This document shows, one piece after another, positions 25,213 through 36,066 of a DNA stretch of 64,000 nt; positions within the stretch are counted from its first letter, which is position 1; each line of letters begins with the position of its first letter. A program made the translations under genes and the position numbers. Below the pieces are notes generated by a model. It ran no database searches. It saw only the letters and a program-made list of their open reading frames with translations, and was not told where the DNA came from. The DNA comes from Hydractinia symbiolongicarpus (Eukaryota; Cnidaria; Hydrozoa; Anthoathecata; Hydractiniidae): NCBI RefSeq assembly GCF_029227915.1, contig NC_079877.1:30033851-30097850 (forward strand). Direction: 5' to 3'.

Positions 25213-25596
25213 ACCAATAATACATGTCTGAAAATTACGTCGGACAAACGTTTTTATTTCCGCTTAACTATTTTGCCTCGAAAATTGTGCGAACGTTTAA
25301 AATGGATGTTTCACAAGTTTCGCTTGCATGCAGGACGGGATCGCTAGAACTGCGTGGCTGTGCAGGTATTTCCGCCCACAATCAGGCAAAACTCTCTAAA
25401 TTGATGAAAAGTCACGGGACGAATACACTTGCAATGGAATGTGCAGAGCTGGTTGGGTATCAACGTATTATTTTGCGTCTCTTACTTATTTGAATGTTTC
25501 ATATATTTCGGTCATTTTAACATGTCCTCTAGTGCTTAAATACGCGTAAATACTATTTTCTCTGCACGCTCTCCACATTATGTAATTGAAAAACTG

Positions 25597-25678
25597 GGCA
25601 GGATGGCCGAGCGGTCTAAGGCGCTGGTTTAAGGCACCACTCACTTCGGTGGAGCGAGTTCGAATCTCGCTCCTGTCA
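25597..25678 (+). tRNA. tRNA-Leu(AAG)
   Basis: C27-C43 mismatch at the top of the anticodon stem (ACCAC). Canonical TTCGAAT T loop. Confidence 0.68.
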
Positions 25679-26200
25679 TCTTATATCGCATGACCGGAAA
25701 TGTCCTCGGACAGAGAATATTGATTACGCTTAAAAACTTTGTCCCCAGAAAGACGCAAATTTTAGAAAAAGTATAATTAACAAGTCTTTGTCGCACTGGG
25801 GAAAAATGTCACTTGTACCACTTGATTTGGCGGAAAATTTTGTTTATTTTTCGAAACAGAGATCTAAAGCGTTTAAACGACAGGAGATTTGGATTTACAG
25901 CTTGTTAAGAGCGATAGTCCAAATGAAACGTTCTTACAGTCATGTTCAACATTTTTCTTGATAATTGCATAATTTTTAACATTTAACCCACAAGAGTATA
26001 ATTTTCGGCGTTTCATTATTGTACCCACGCAATGTGAACTTGTCAAAGTTTACTTGTCTAGGGACAGACTTAGGACTTCGGATCTTAGGTTAATTGGTTA
26101 GAGCAAAAACCTTCCTGCTAATGTCAGAATTAGCCATTTTTGGTTTACTTGAACTTTTTTTGTTTTTCTTTGGGACGGGGATTTTATATCTTAAAAAGTA

Positions 26201-26282
26201 GGCAGGATGGCCGAGCGGTCTAAGGCGCTGGTTTTAGGCACCAGTCACTTCGGTGGCGCGAGTTCGAATCTCGCTCCTGTCA
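26201..26282 (+). tRNA. tRNA-Leu(UAG)
   Basis: All stems pair and the T loop is canonical TTCGAAT: one of the cleanest copies in the window. Anticodon 26235-26237. Confidence 0.92.
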
Positions 26283-26666
26283 ACCAATAATACATGTCTG
26301 AAAATTACGTCGGACAAAGGTTTTTATTTCCGCTTAACTATTTTGCCTCGAAAATTGTGCGAACGTTTAAAATGGATGTTTCACAAGTTTCGCTTGCATG
26401 CAGGACGGGATCGCTAGAACTGCGTGGCTGTGCAGGTATTTCCGCCCACAATCAGGCAAAACTCTCTAAATTGATGAAAAGTCACGGGACGAATACACTT
26501 GCAATGGAATGTGCAGAGCTGGTTGGGTATCAACGTATTATTTTGCGTCTCTTACTTATTTGAATGTTTCATATATTTCGGTCATTTTAACATGTCCTCT
26601 AGTGCTTAAATACGCGTAAATACTATTTTCTCTGCACGCTCTCCACATTATGTAATTGAAAAACTG

Positions 26667-26748
26667 GGCAGGATGGCCGAGCGGTCTAAGGCGCTGGTTT
26701 AAGGCACCACTCACTTCGGTGGAGCGAGTTCGAATCTCGCTCCTGTCA
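26667..26748 (+). tRNA. tRNA-Leu(AAG)
   Basis: Same C27-C43 variant as the 25597 gene, 1070 bp away. Confidence 0.68.
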
Positions 26749-27259
26749 TCTTATATCGCATGACCGGAAATGTCCTCGGACAGAGAATATTGATTACGCT
26801 TAAAAACTTTGTCCCCAGAAAGACGCAAATTTTAGAAAAAGTATAATTAACAAGTCTTTGTCGCATTGGAGAAAAATGGCACTTGTACCACTTGATCTTG
26901 CGGAACATTTCGTTTATTTTTTGAAACAGAGATCTAAAGCGTTTAAACGACAGGAGATTTGGATTTACAGCTTGTTAAGAGCGATAGTCCGAATGAAACG
27001 TTCTTACAGTCATGTTCAACATTTTTCTTGATAATTGCATAATTTTTAACATTTAACCCACAAGAGCATAATTTTCGGCGCTTCATTATTGTACCCATGC
27101 AATGTGAACTTGTCAAACCTTACTTGTCAAAGGACAGACTTAGGACTTCGGATCTTAAGTTAATTGGTTAGAGCAAAAACCTTCCTGCTAATGTCAGAAT
27201 TAGCCATTTTTGGTTTACTTGAACTTTTTTGGGACGGGGATTTTATATCTTAAAAAGTA

Positions 27260-27341
27260 GGCAGGATGGCCGAGCGGTCTAAGGCGCTGGTTTAAGGCAC
27301 CAGTCACTTCGGTGGCGCGAGTTCGAATCTCGCTCCTGTCA
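27260..27341 (+). tRNA. tRNA-Leu(AAG) at a UAG locus
   Basis: Flanks are those of the UAG gene, upstream and downstream, but the anticodon at 27294-27296 is AAG. Fully paired with canonical T loop. Likely gene conversion or point change. Confidence 0.9.
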
Positions 27342-27726
27342 ACTAATCATACATGTCTGATAATTACGTCGGACAAACGTTTTTATTTCGGCTTAACTAT
27401 TTTGCCTAGAAAAATGCGCGAACGTTTAAAAAGGATGTTTCACATGTTTCGCTTGCATGCAGGACGGCATCGCTAAAACTGCTTGACTGTGCAGGAAATT
27501 CCGCCCACAATCAGGAAAAACTCTCTAAATTCATGAAAAGTCACGGGAAGAATACACTTGCAATGGAATGTGCAGAGCTGGTTGGGTCTCAACGTTTTAT
27601 TTTGCGTCACTTACTTATTTGAATTTTTCATACATTTCGGTCATTTTTACATGTCATCTAGTGCTTAAATACGCGTAAATACTATTTTTTCTGCACGCTC
27701 GTCGACATTATGTGTTTGAAAAACCG

Positions 27727-27808
27727 GGCAGGATGGCCGAGCGGTCTAAGGCGCTGGTTTAAGGCACCAGTCACTTCGGTGGCGCGAGTTCGAATCTCGC
27801 TCCTGTCA
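27727..27808 (+). tRNA. tRNA-Leu(AAG)
   Basis: All stems pair, canonical A box and TTCGAAT T loop: a clean AAG copy. Confidence 0.92.
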
Positions 27809-28319
27809 TCTTATATCGCCTCACCGGAAATGTCCTCGGACGGAGAACATTGATTACGCTTAAAAACTTCGTCCCCAGAAAGATGCAAATTTTACAAAAA
27901 GTATAATTAACAAGCCTTTGTCGCATTGGAGGAAAGTGTCACTTGTACCACTTGATTTTGCGGAAAATTTTGTTTATTTTTTGAAACAGAGATCTAAAGC
28001 GTTTAAACGACAGGAGATTTCGATTTACAGCTTGTTAAGAGCAAAAGTCCGAATGAAACGTTCTTACAGTCATGTTCAACATTTTTCTTGATAATTGCAT
28101 AATATTTAACATTTAACCCTCAAGAGTATAAATTTCGGCGTTTCATTATTGTACCCACGCAATATGAACTTGTCAAAGCTTACTTGTCAAGGGACAGACT
28201 TAGGACTTCGGATCTTAAGTTAATTGGTTAGAGCAAAAACCTTCCTGCTAATGTCATAATAAGCCATTTTTGGTTTACTTGAACTTTTTTGGGACGGGGA
28301 TTTTATATCTTAAAAACGA

Positions 28320-28401
28320 GGCAGGATGGCCGAGCGATCTAAGGCGCTGGTTTAAGGCACCTGTCACTTCGGTGGCGCGAGTTCGAATCTCGCTTCTGTC
28401 A
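28320..28401 (+). tRNA. tRNA-Leu(AAG) at a UAG locus
   Basis: UAG-type flanks with AAG anticodon. ACCTG leaves T28-T42 unpaired, and the acceptor has a G6-T67 wobble. Confidence 0.68.
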
Positions 28402-28785
28402 ACTAATCATACATGTCTGAAAAGTACGTCGGAAAAACGTTTTTATTTCCGCTTAACTATTTTGCCTAGAAAAATGCGCGAACGTTTAAAAAGGATGTTT
28501 CACATGTTTCGCTTGCATGCAGGACGGGATCGCTAAAACTGCTTGACTGTGCAGCAAATTCCGCCCACAATCAGGAAAAACTCTCTAAATTCATGAAAAG
28601 TCACGGGACGAATACACTTGCAATGGAATGTGCAGAGCTGGTTGGGTATCAACTTATTACTTTGCGTCACTTACTTATTTGAATTTTTCATATATTTCGG
28701 TCATTTTTACATGTCATCTAATGCTTAAATACGCGTAAATACTATTTTTCTGCACGCTCGTCCACATTATGTATTTGAAAAACCG

Positions 28786-28867
28786 GCCAGGATGGCCGAG
28801 CGGTCTAAGGCGCTGGTTTAAGGCACCAGTCACTTCGGTGGCGCGAGTTCGTATCTCGCTCCTGTCA
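28786..28867 (+). tRNA. tRNA-Leu(AAG)
   Basis: C2 faces T71, and the T loop reads TTCGTAT, losing the invariant A58. Confidence 0.6.
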
Positions 28868-29378
28868 TCTTATATCGCATGACCGGAAATGTCCTCGGAC
28901 GGAGAATATTGATTACGCTTAAAAACTTCGTCCCTAGAAAGATGCAAATTTTAGAAAAAGTATAATTAACAAGTCTTTGTCGCATTGGAGAAAAGTGTCA
29001 CTTGTACCACTTGATTTTGCGGAAAATTTCGTTTATTTTTTGAAACAGAGATCTAAAGCGTTTAAACGACAGGAGATTTCGATTTACAGCTTGTTAAGAG
29101 CAAAAGTCCGAATGAAACGGTCTTACAGTCATGTTCAACATTTTTCTTGATAATTGCATAATTTTTAACATTTAACCCACAAGAGTATAATTTTCGGCGT
29201 TTCATTATTGTACCCACGCAATGTGAACTTGTCAAAGCTTACTTGTCAAGGGACAGACTTAGGACTTCGGATCTTAAGTTAATTAGTTAGAGCAAAAACC
29301 TTCCTGCTAATGTCATAATAAGCCATTTTTGGTTTAATTGAACTTTTTTGGGACGGGGATTTTATATCTTAAAAATGA

Positions 29379-29460
29379 GGCAGGATGGCCGAGCGGTCTA
29401 AGGCGCTGGTTTAAGACACCTGTCACTTCGGTGGCGCGAGTTCGAATCTCGCTCCTGTCA
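29379..29460 (+). tRNA. tRNA-Leu(AAG) at a UAG locus
   Basis: UAG-type flanks with AAG anticodon. A37 replaces G37, and ACCTG gives the same stem mismatch as at 28320. Confidence 0.68.
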
Positions 29461-29845
29461 ACTAATCATACATGTCTGAAAAGTACGTCGGACAAACGTT
29501 TTTATTTCCGCTTAACTATTTTGCCTAGAAAAATGCGCGAACGTTTAAAAAGGATGTTTCACATGTTTCGCTTGCATGCAGGACGGGATCGCTAAAACTG
29601 CTTGACTGTGCAGGAAATTCCGCCCACAATCTGGAAAAACTCTCTAAATTCATGAAAAGTCACGGGACGAATACACTTGCAATGGAATGTGCAGAGCTGG
29701 TTGGGTATCAACGTATTATTTTGCGTCACTTACTTATTTGAATTTTTCATACATTTCGGTCATTTTTACATGTCATCTAATGCCTAAAAACGCGTAAATA
29801 CTATTTTTTCTGCACGCTCGTCCACATTATGTATTTGAAAAACCG

Positions 29846-29927
29846 GGCAGGATGGCCGAGCGGTCTAAGGCGCTGGTTTGAGGCACCAGTCACTTCAAGG
29901 GCGCGAGTTCCAATCTCGCTCCTGTCA
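29846..29927 (+). tRNA. tRNA-Leu(GAG)
   Basis: The loop reads TTGAGGC, so the anticodon at 29880-29882 is GAG, still leucine. The variable arm reads TTCAAGGG and the T loop TTCCAAT (C57), so function is doubtful. Confidence 0.6.
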
Positions 29928-30385
29928 TCTTATATCGCATGTCCGGAAATGTCCTCGGACAGAGGATATTGATTGCGCTTAAAAACTTCGTCCCCAGAAA
30001 GACGCAAGTTTTAAAAAAGTATAATTAACAAGTCTTCGTCGCATTGGGGAAAAATGGCACTTGTACCACTTGATCTTGCGGAACATTTTGTTTATTTTTT
30101 GAAACAGAGATCTAAAGCGTTTAAACGACAGGAGATTTCGATTTACAGCTTGTTAAGAGCGATAGTCCGAATGAAACGTTCTTACAGTCATGTTCAACAT
30201 TTTTCTTGATAATTGCATAATTTTTAACATTTAACCCACAAGAGTATAATTTTCGGCGTTTCATTATTGTACCCACGCAATGTGAACTTGTCAAAGTTTA
30301 CTTGTCAAGGGACAGACTTAGGACTTCGGATCTTAGGTTAATTGGTTAGAGAAAAAACTTCCTGCTAATGTCAGATTAAGCCATC

Positions 30386-30467
30386 AGCAGGATGGCCGAG
30401 CGGTCTAAGGCGCTGGTTTTAGGCACCAGTCGCTTTGGTGGCGCGAGTTCGAATCTCGCTCCTGTCA
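30386..30467 (+). tRNA. tRNA-Leu(UAG), hybrid locus
   Basis: Upstream flank is the shortened UAG type, but the downstream flank TCTTATATCGC is the AAG type. One recombination event between the two tRNA genes would give this and delete the spacer between them. A1 faces C72. Confidence 0.7.
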
Positions 30468-30744
30468 TCTTATATCGCATGACCGGAAATATCCTGGGAC
30501 AGAGAATATTGATTACGCTTAAAAACTTCGTCCCCAGAAAGAGGAAAATTTTAGAAAAAGTATAATTAACAAGTCTTTGACGCATTGGGAAAAAATGTCA
30601 CTTGTACCACTTGATTTTTTGCAGAAAATCTCGTTTATTTTTTGAAACAGAGATCTACAGCCTTAAAACGACAGGAGATTTCGTTTTACAGCTTGTTAAG
30701 AGCGATAGTCCGAATGAAACGTTCTTACAGTCATGTTCAACATA

Positions 30745-31411
30745 TCTATATAATAATACGCCAGTTCCGTCTGTCTGTGACTTTTGCAAAGTTGATATCG
30801 TCATATTCCTTTTATATCGCCAAAAAATGCATGTCTAATATGTTAAATTTTCCGACGTTACGGCGCGACGTCAATAATACTACCTTAACGTCAAAAAGTT
30901 ATAATAAATTAATAAAGGCCAAATAACTTGGAAGCAAGGAGGTGTCGTCAATGATTTTTCACCGCGTGGGTAACTTGGAACCACCTGGGACCATTTTAGG
31001 TAAGTTTCTCAAACCTAGGTCCCCGAATCCGTTTCGGAATGGACGGGTTAATGACGTCATCAAAAAACCTTCAAAACCTAAAATCTCTTCTACCCTTTAT
31101 TTAAAGTACATGATCCTATACATTATCTTGATCAGCGTTTCATAATCTATACAATGAAGGCAACGGGTGTACAAATTTTCTAAAAAAAAAATTTTGTGTT
31201 GACGCGCTAATGCTGACGTCAGCAAAATTTTTAAACTGGTAAATCTCATTAACCGTTCATCAACAGCACATGATCATATACATTTTCTTGATCAGCACTT
31301 TAAGCTCTCGACAATATACAAAATTTTAAATTTTTTTAGTGGATGGGTTGCTGACTTCAACAAAATTTTTATTATTCCTCAGTGGATTTTTCCACGGACC
31401 TTATCGGCTAG
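30745..31411 (+). mobile_element. Non-autonomous Helitron-type insertion
   Basis: 667 bp inside a tRNA unit. It starts TCTATATAATAATACG and ends GGCTAG. Host sequence CAACATA before it and TTTCTTGATAATTGC after it join exactly to the uninterrupted unit sequence (as at 38484-38505), so insertion was between A and T with no target duplication. A 5-bp hairpin GTGGA/TCCAC (31382-31395) lies 12 nt before the terminal CTAG. TC start, CTRR end, subterminal hairpin and A/T insertion are the Helitron signature. No helicase gene is present, so it would be moved in trans. Inside are imperfect repeats of about 160 bp with TGACGTCA palindromes at 31052 and 31214. Confidence 0.82.
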
Positions 31412-31647
31412 TTTCTTGATAATTGCATAATTTTTAACATTTAACCCACAAGAGTATAATTTTCGGCGTTTCATTATTGCACCCACGCAATGTGAACTTG
31501 TCAAAGTTTACTTGTCAACGGACAGACTTAGGACTTCGGATCTTAGGTTAATTGGTTAGAGCAAAAGCCTTTCTGCTAATGTCAGCATAAGCCATTTTTG
31601 GTTTACTTGAACTTTTTTGGGACGGGGACTTTATATCTTAAAAAGTA

Positions 31648-31729
31648 GGCAGGATGGCCGAGCGGTCTAAGGCGCTGGTTTTAGGCACCAGTCACTTCGG
31701 TGGCGCGAGTTCGAATCTCGCTCCTGTCA
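31648..31729 (+). tRNA. tRNA-Leu(UAG)
   Basis: First gene after the Helitron. All stems pair, canonical T loop. Confidence 0.92.
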
Positions 31730-32114
31730 ACTAATCATACATGTCTGAAAAGTACGTCGGACAAACGTTTTTATTTCCGCCTAACTATTTTGCCTAGAAA
31801 ATTGCGCGAACGTTTAAAGTGGATGTTTCACTAGTTTCGCTTGAATGCAGGACGGGATCGCTAAAACTGCTTGACTGTGCAGGTATTTCCGCCCACAATC
31901 AGGCAAAACTCTCTAAATTGATGAAAAGTCACGGGACGAATACACTTGCGATGGAATGTGCAGAGCTGGTTGGGTATCAATGTATTATTTTGCGTCACTT
32001 ACTTATTTGAATTTTTCATTCATTTCGGTCATTTTTACATGTCATCTAGTGCTTAAATACGCGTAAATACTATTTTCTCTGCACGCCCGTCGACATTATG
32101 TATTTGAAATACCG

Positions 32115-32196
32115 GGCAGAATGGCCGAGCGTTCTAAGGAGCTGGTTTAAGGCACCAGTCACTTCGGTGGCGCGAGTTCGAATCTCGGCATTGTCA
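32115..32196 (+). pseudogene. tRNA-Leu(AAG) pseudogene
   Basis: Acceptor strands GGCAGAA and CATTGTC no longer pair at 6-67 and 7-66. The D arm is altered (GAGCGTTC, AAGGAGC). Anticodon arm is intact. Confidence 0.65.
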
Positions 32197-32870
32197 TCTT
32201 ATATCGCATGACCGGAAATGTCCTCGGACAGAGAATATTGATTACGCTTAAAAACTTCGTCCCCAGAATGTCGTAAATTTTAAAAAAAGTATACTTAAAA
32301 GTCTTTGTCGCATTGGGGAAAAATTTCACTTGTACCACTTGAATTTCGTTTATTTTTCGAAACAAAGATCTAAAGCGTTTAAACGACAGGAGATTTTGAT
32401 TTACAGCTTGTTAAGAGCGATAGTCCGAATGAAACGTTCTTACAGTCATGTTCAACATTTTTCTTGATAATTGCATAATTTTTAACATTTAACCCACAAG
32501 AGTATAATTTTCGGCGTTTCATTATTGTACCCACGCAATGTGAACTTGTACCACTTGATTTTGCGGAAGATTTTGTTTATTTTTCGAAACAGAGATCTAA
32601 AGCGTTTAAACGACAGGAGATTTGGATTTACAGCTTGTTAAGAGCGATAGTCCGAAAGAAACATTCTTACAGTCATGTTCAACATTTTTCTTGATAATTG
32701 CATAATTTTTAACATTTAACCCACAAGAGTATAATTTTCGGCGTTTCATTATTGTACCCACGCAATGTGAACTTGTCAAAGTTTACTTGTCAAGGGACAG
32801 ACTTAGGACTTCGGATCTTAGGTTAATTGGTTAGAGAAAAAACTTCCTGCTAATGTCAGATTAAGCCAAC

Positions 32871-32952
32871 AGCAGGATGGCCGAGCGGTCTAAGTCGCTG
32901 GTTTTAGGCATTAGTCACTTCGGTAGCGCAGGTTCGAATCTCGCTCCTGTCA
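32871..32952 (+). tRNA. tRNA-Leu(UAG), degenerate
   Basis: A1 faces C72. About 60 bp of the upstream flank, including the TTTATATC box, is missing. T stem is damaged (GCAGG). Confidence 0.5.
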
Positions 32953-33337
32953 ACTAATCATAAATGTCTGAAACGTACGTCGTACAAACGTTTTTATTTC
33001 CGCTTAACTATTTTGCCTAGAAAAATGCGCGAACGTGTAAAAAGGATGTATCACAAGTTTCGCTTGCATGCAGGACGGGATCGCTAAAACTGCTTGACTG
33101 TGCAGGTAATTCCGCCCACAATCAGGCAAAACTCTCTAAATTGATGAAAAGTCACGGGACGAATACACTTGCAATGGAATGTGCAAAGCTGGTTGGGTAT
33201 CAACGTGTTATTGTGCGTCACTTACTTATTTGAATTTTTCATATATTACGGTCATTTTTACATGTCATCTAGTGCTTAAATACGCGTAAATACTATTTTC
33301 TCTGCACGCTCGTTCACATTATGTAATTGAAAAAACG

Positions 33338-33419
33338 GGCAGGATGGCCGAGCGGTCTAAGGCGCTGGTTTAAGGCACCAGTCACTTCGGTGGCGCGAGT
33401 TCGAATCTCGCTCCTGTCA
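33338..33419 (+). tRNA. tRNA-Leu(AAG), half-unit recombinant
   Basis: Fully paired with canonical loops. Upstream flank is AAG type but the downstream flank AACTAATCATACATG is UAG type, shortening the unit to 467 bp. Confidence 0.9.
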
Positions 33420-33805
33420 ACTAATCATACATGTCTGAAAAGTACGTCGGACAAACGTTTTTATTTCCGCCTAACTATTTTGCCTAGAAAATTGCGCGAA
33501 CGTTTAAAGTGGATGTTTCACTAGTTTCGCTTGCATGCAGGACGGGATCGCTAAAACTGCTTGACTGTGCAGGTATTTCCGCCCACAATCAGGCAAAACT
33601 CTCTAAATTGATGAAAAGTCACGGGACGAATACACTTGCGATGGAATGTGCAGAGCTGGTTGGGTATCAACGTATTATTTTGCGTCACTTACTTATTTGA
33701 ATTTTTTCATTCATTTTGGTCATTTTTACATGTCATCTAGTGCTTAAATACGCGTAAATACTATTTTCTCTGCACGCCCGTCGACATTATGTATTTGAAA
33801 AACCG

Positions 33806-33887
33806 GGCAGAAGGGCCGAGCGTTCTAAGGAGCTGGTTTAAGGCACCAGTCACTTCGGTGGCGCGAGTTCGAATCTCGGCATTGTCA
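33806..33887 (+). pseudogene. tRNA-Leu(AAG) pseudogene
   Basis: Same acceptor damage as the 32115 copy (CATTGTC), plus AAGGGCC at the D-arm start. Confidence 0.65.
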
Positions 33888-34189
33888 TCTTATATCGCAT
33901 GACCGGAAATGTCCTCGGACAGAGAATATTGATTTCGCTTAAAAACTTCGTCCCCAGAATGTCGTAAATTTTAAAAAAAGTATACTTAAAAGTCTTTGTC
34001 GCATTGGGGAAAAATTTCACTTGTACCACTTGATTTTGCGGAAGATTTTGTTTATTTTTCGAAACAGGGATCTATAGCGTTTAAACGACAGGAGATTTGG
34101 ATTTACAGCTTGTTAAGAGCGATAGTCCGAAAGAAACGTTCTTACAGTCATGTTCAACATCTCTATTATAATAGCCGTATTTTGTCTGT

Positions 34190-34400
34190 CTCTGCGCAAC
34201 ATGGCGGAGCAAGTAGCGAGACCCGCCGAAAATCCCCGCGGCCCTGCAGCTTTATTTCGAATCCCCGGCAGACCCCGTTTTTCTCCCAGCCTTGCTTTGC
34301 CGCTCATTGTAATAAACCAATCACGAGGCTCCATTTTCACTAATGACCAATCCAAGTGCTTCGCGCCCTCAACATGCCGACGGGAGGAAACATGCTACCC
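34190..34400 (+). promoter_or_regulatory. CpG-rich promoter-like segment
   Basis: Contains CAACATGGCGGAG (34197-34209), matching the YY1 core AANATGGCG, and two CCAAT boxes at 34317-34321 and 34347-34351, 30 bp apart, a spacing typical of paired NF-Y sites. CpG dinucleotides are far denser than in the surrounding DNA. An open frame starts at the ATG at 34201, but I recognise no protein. Possibly a captured host promoter or first exon. Confidence 0.4.
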
Positions 34401-34745
34401 CTAAGGCCATTTTGGTTTGGAAGTGATGGTGTGAAGTTTGTAGGTTTCCTTTCAATCCTCCTTATTTCTTCTGAGTACTTTTTATCCTATAGGATTATTT
34501 AGTTTGTTTTCACATGTTAAGGTGAATATTTCATCACGTTTTCTAGCTACGTATAAATCTTAAACATACCAATTTTAAGTTTTTGGCTAGCTACAAAACG
34601 TACATTTTGAGGCAGCTAGCTATAGCTAGCTTTATTTATTCCTATACTTTTAAAGTTTTTATTCAGTTTGGTATACTATTATTTATTTTTATGTTGAAGT
34701 TGGGTCTACCTAGCTAGCTCCTCTTTTAGCTACATCCTGCTAAAA

Positions 34746-34807
34746 AGTGAAAGTAGCCAAATGCAGTTTGGCTGCAAGTGAAAGTAGCCAAATGCAGTTT
34801 GGCTGCA
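34746..34807. repeat. 31-bp tandem duplication
   Basis: Two copies of a 31-bp sequence starting AGTGAAAGTAGCCAAATG, at 34746-34776 and 34777-34807. Each contains a partial inverted repeat around AATGCAGTTTGGCTGCA. Confidence 0.85.
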
Positions 34808-34926
34808 ACACAATTCTTAACAATTCTTATGCTAAATGCAGTTGGCAGCGGCCACTTTTATTACTGATTTAAAAATTTATTATGCAAAATAAAATTGCTG
34901 AGTAATTTTTTAAACTGAACCGGGTT

Positions 34927-35960
34927 AATGCCAGGCTGTTCACTGATTTCTTTTAAAACCGAAGCGATAAGGATTTTTGGAAAATGGTATTACCCCTATG
35001 CTCATGTATGACACGATTCACCTGTTAAGCGCTCAGCCTAGTGTTAACGACGGGCTGTTTCCTGTGTTTTTATTTAAACCGTTGTGATAAATTTTATTTG
35101 GAAAATTTTATTAAGCCTGTTACTCATGTATGACACAATTTACATGTTAAGTGCTCAGCCTGGTGTTAATGACGGGCTTTTTTCGTGTTTTTATTTAATT
35201 CGTTGTGATAAAGTTTTTTTACCTGCAATAAACATTCAACCTGGTGTTAACAACAGGGTGTTTTGTGTGTTTTTTATTTAAATTGAAGTTGCGATGAGTT
35301 TTTTTGGGAAAAGGCTATTATGGCTATAACGCATGTGTGACACCATTTACCTGTACTAAGTGCTCAGTCCGGTGTCATGATTAATTTGTTAAGGTTTACT
35401 GAAACGTACTCCGCAAAATAAAATAATATTGACTATTTTCTTTTCTTATGACGGGGTAACAACAGGTTGTAAACTGTGTTTTTATTTCGGTTAAAGTTGC
35501 AGTAAAGTTATATATATACAATTATTTTAAAAAGTACATTACAACCGAAACACTATAATGTGGTGTGAGCTTTACTCAATTCACGACATATTCAGCATAC
35601 CTGTACTAGAGCACTCCAATTATGGAGTTTTTTTAGTTTTTTTATGGGGTAACGACTGGATTTTTCCTGTGTTTTAAGTTAAACCGAAATTGCAGTAAAG
35701 TTTTTTATGAAAAGGGTATTATGCGTTCTCGGCCCACTGTCATGATTAAGTTTTGAACTTTTACGGAAACTTATTCCGCAAAATAAAATAATATTGCCCA
35801 GTTGTTTTTGCTATGGCGGAGTAACAACGGTCGTTTGTAAACTGTTTTAATTCAGCTTTTGTTGCGGGAAATTATTTTTTTTTAAAATATCTTACAGTCG
35901 CAACACTGCAATGGTGTGTGCCCTCCACTTGATTTACGACATACTGCATACCCGTACTAA
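34927..35960. repeat. Degenerate minisatellite, about 110-180 bp
   Basis: Diverged repeats marked by GTGTTAACGACGGGCTG-like boxes, then TGTGTTTTTATTT and a GTTGYGATAAA-like box. Seen near 34927, 35041, 35164, 35242, 35449, 35640 and 35812. AT-rich; no gene found. Copies vary in length and some are incomplete. Confidence 0.6.
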
Positions 35961-36044
35961 AACGCTCCACCTCACCGGGTCGCACAGTTTGCGGTTCTTA
36001 TTAAGCGCTCCTCAAGGCGTTCAACAACAGTTACTTGTGGCTTA

Positions 36045-36066
36045 ACCCGGCGTTTCGACGCCGGGT
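36045..36066. other. Hairpin, 9-bp stem with TTCG loop
   Basis: ACCCGGCGT and ACGCCGGGT pair perfectly around a TTCG tetraloop, 4 bp before the array resumes at about 36071. It is the most GC-rich point of the insertion and may mark the element's 3' terminus. Confidence 0.8.

Noticed and set aside
34113-34404. Overlapping frames in the CpG-rich part of the second insertion
   Set aside because: GC-rich sequence lacks stops by chance. The ATG frame from 34201 matches no family I know, so it is not called as a gene.
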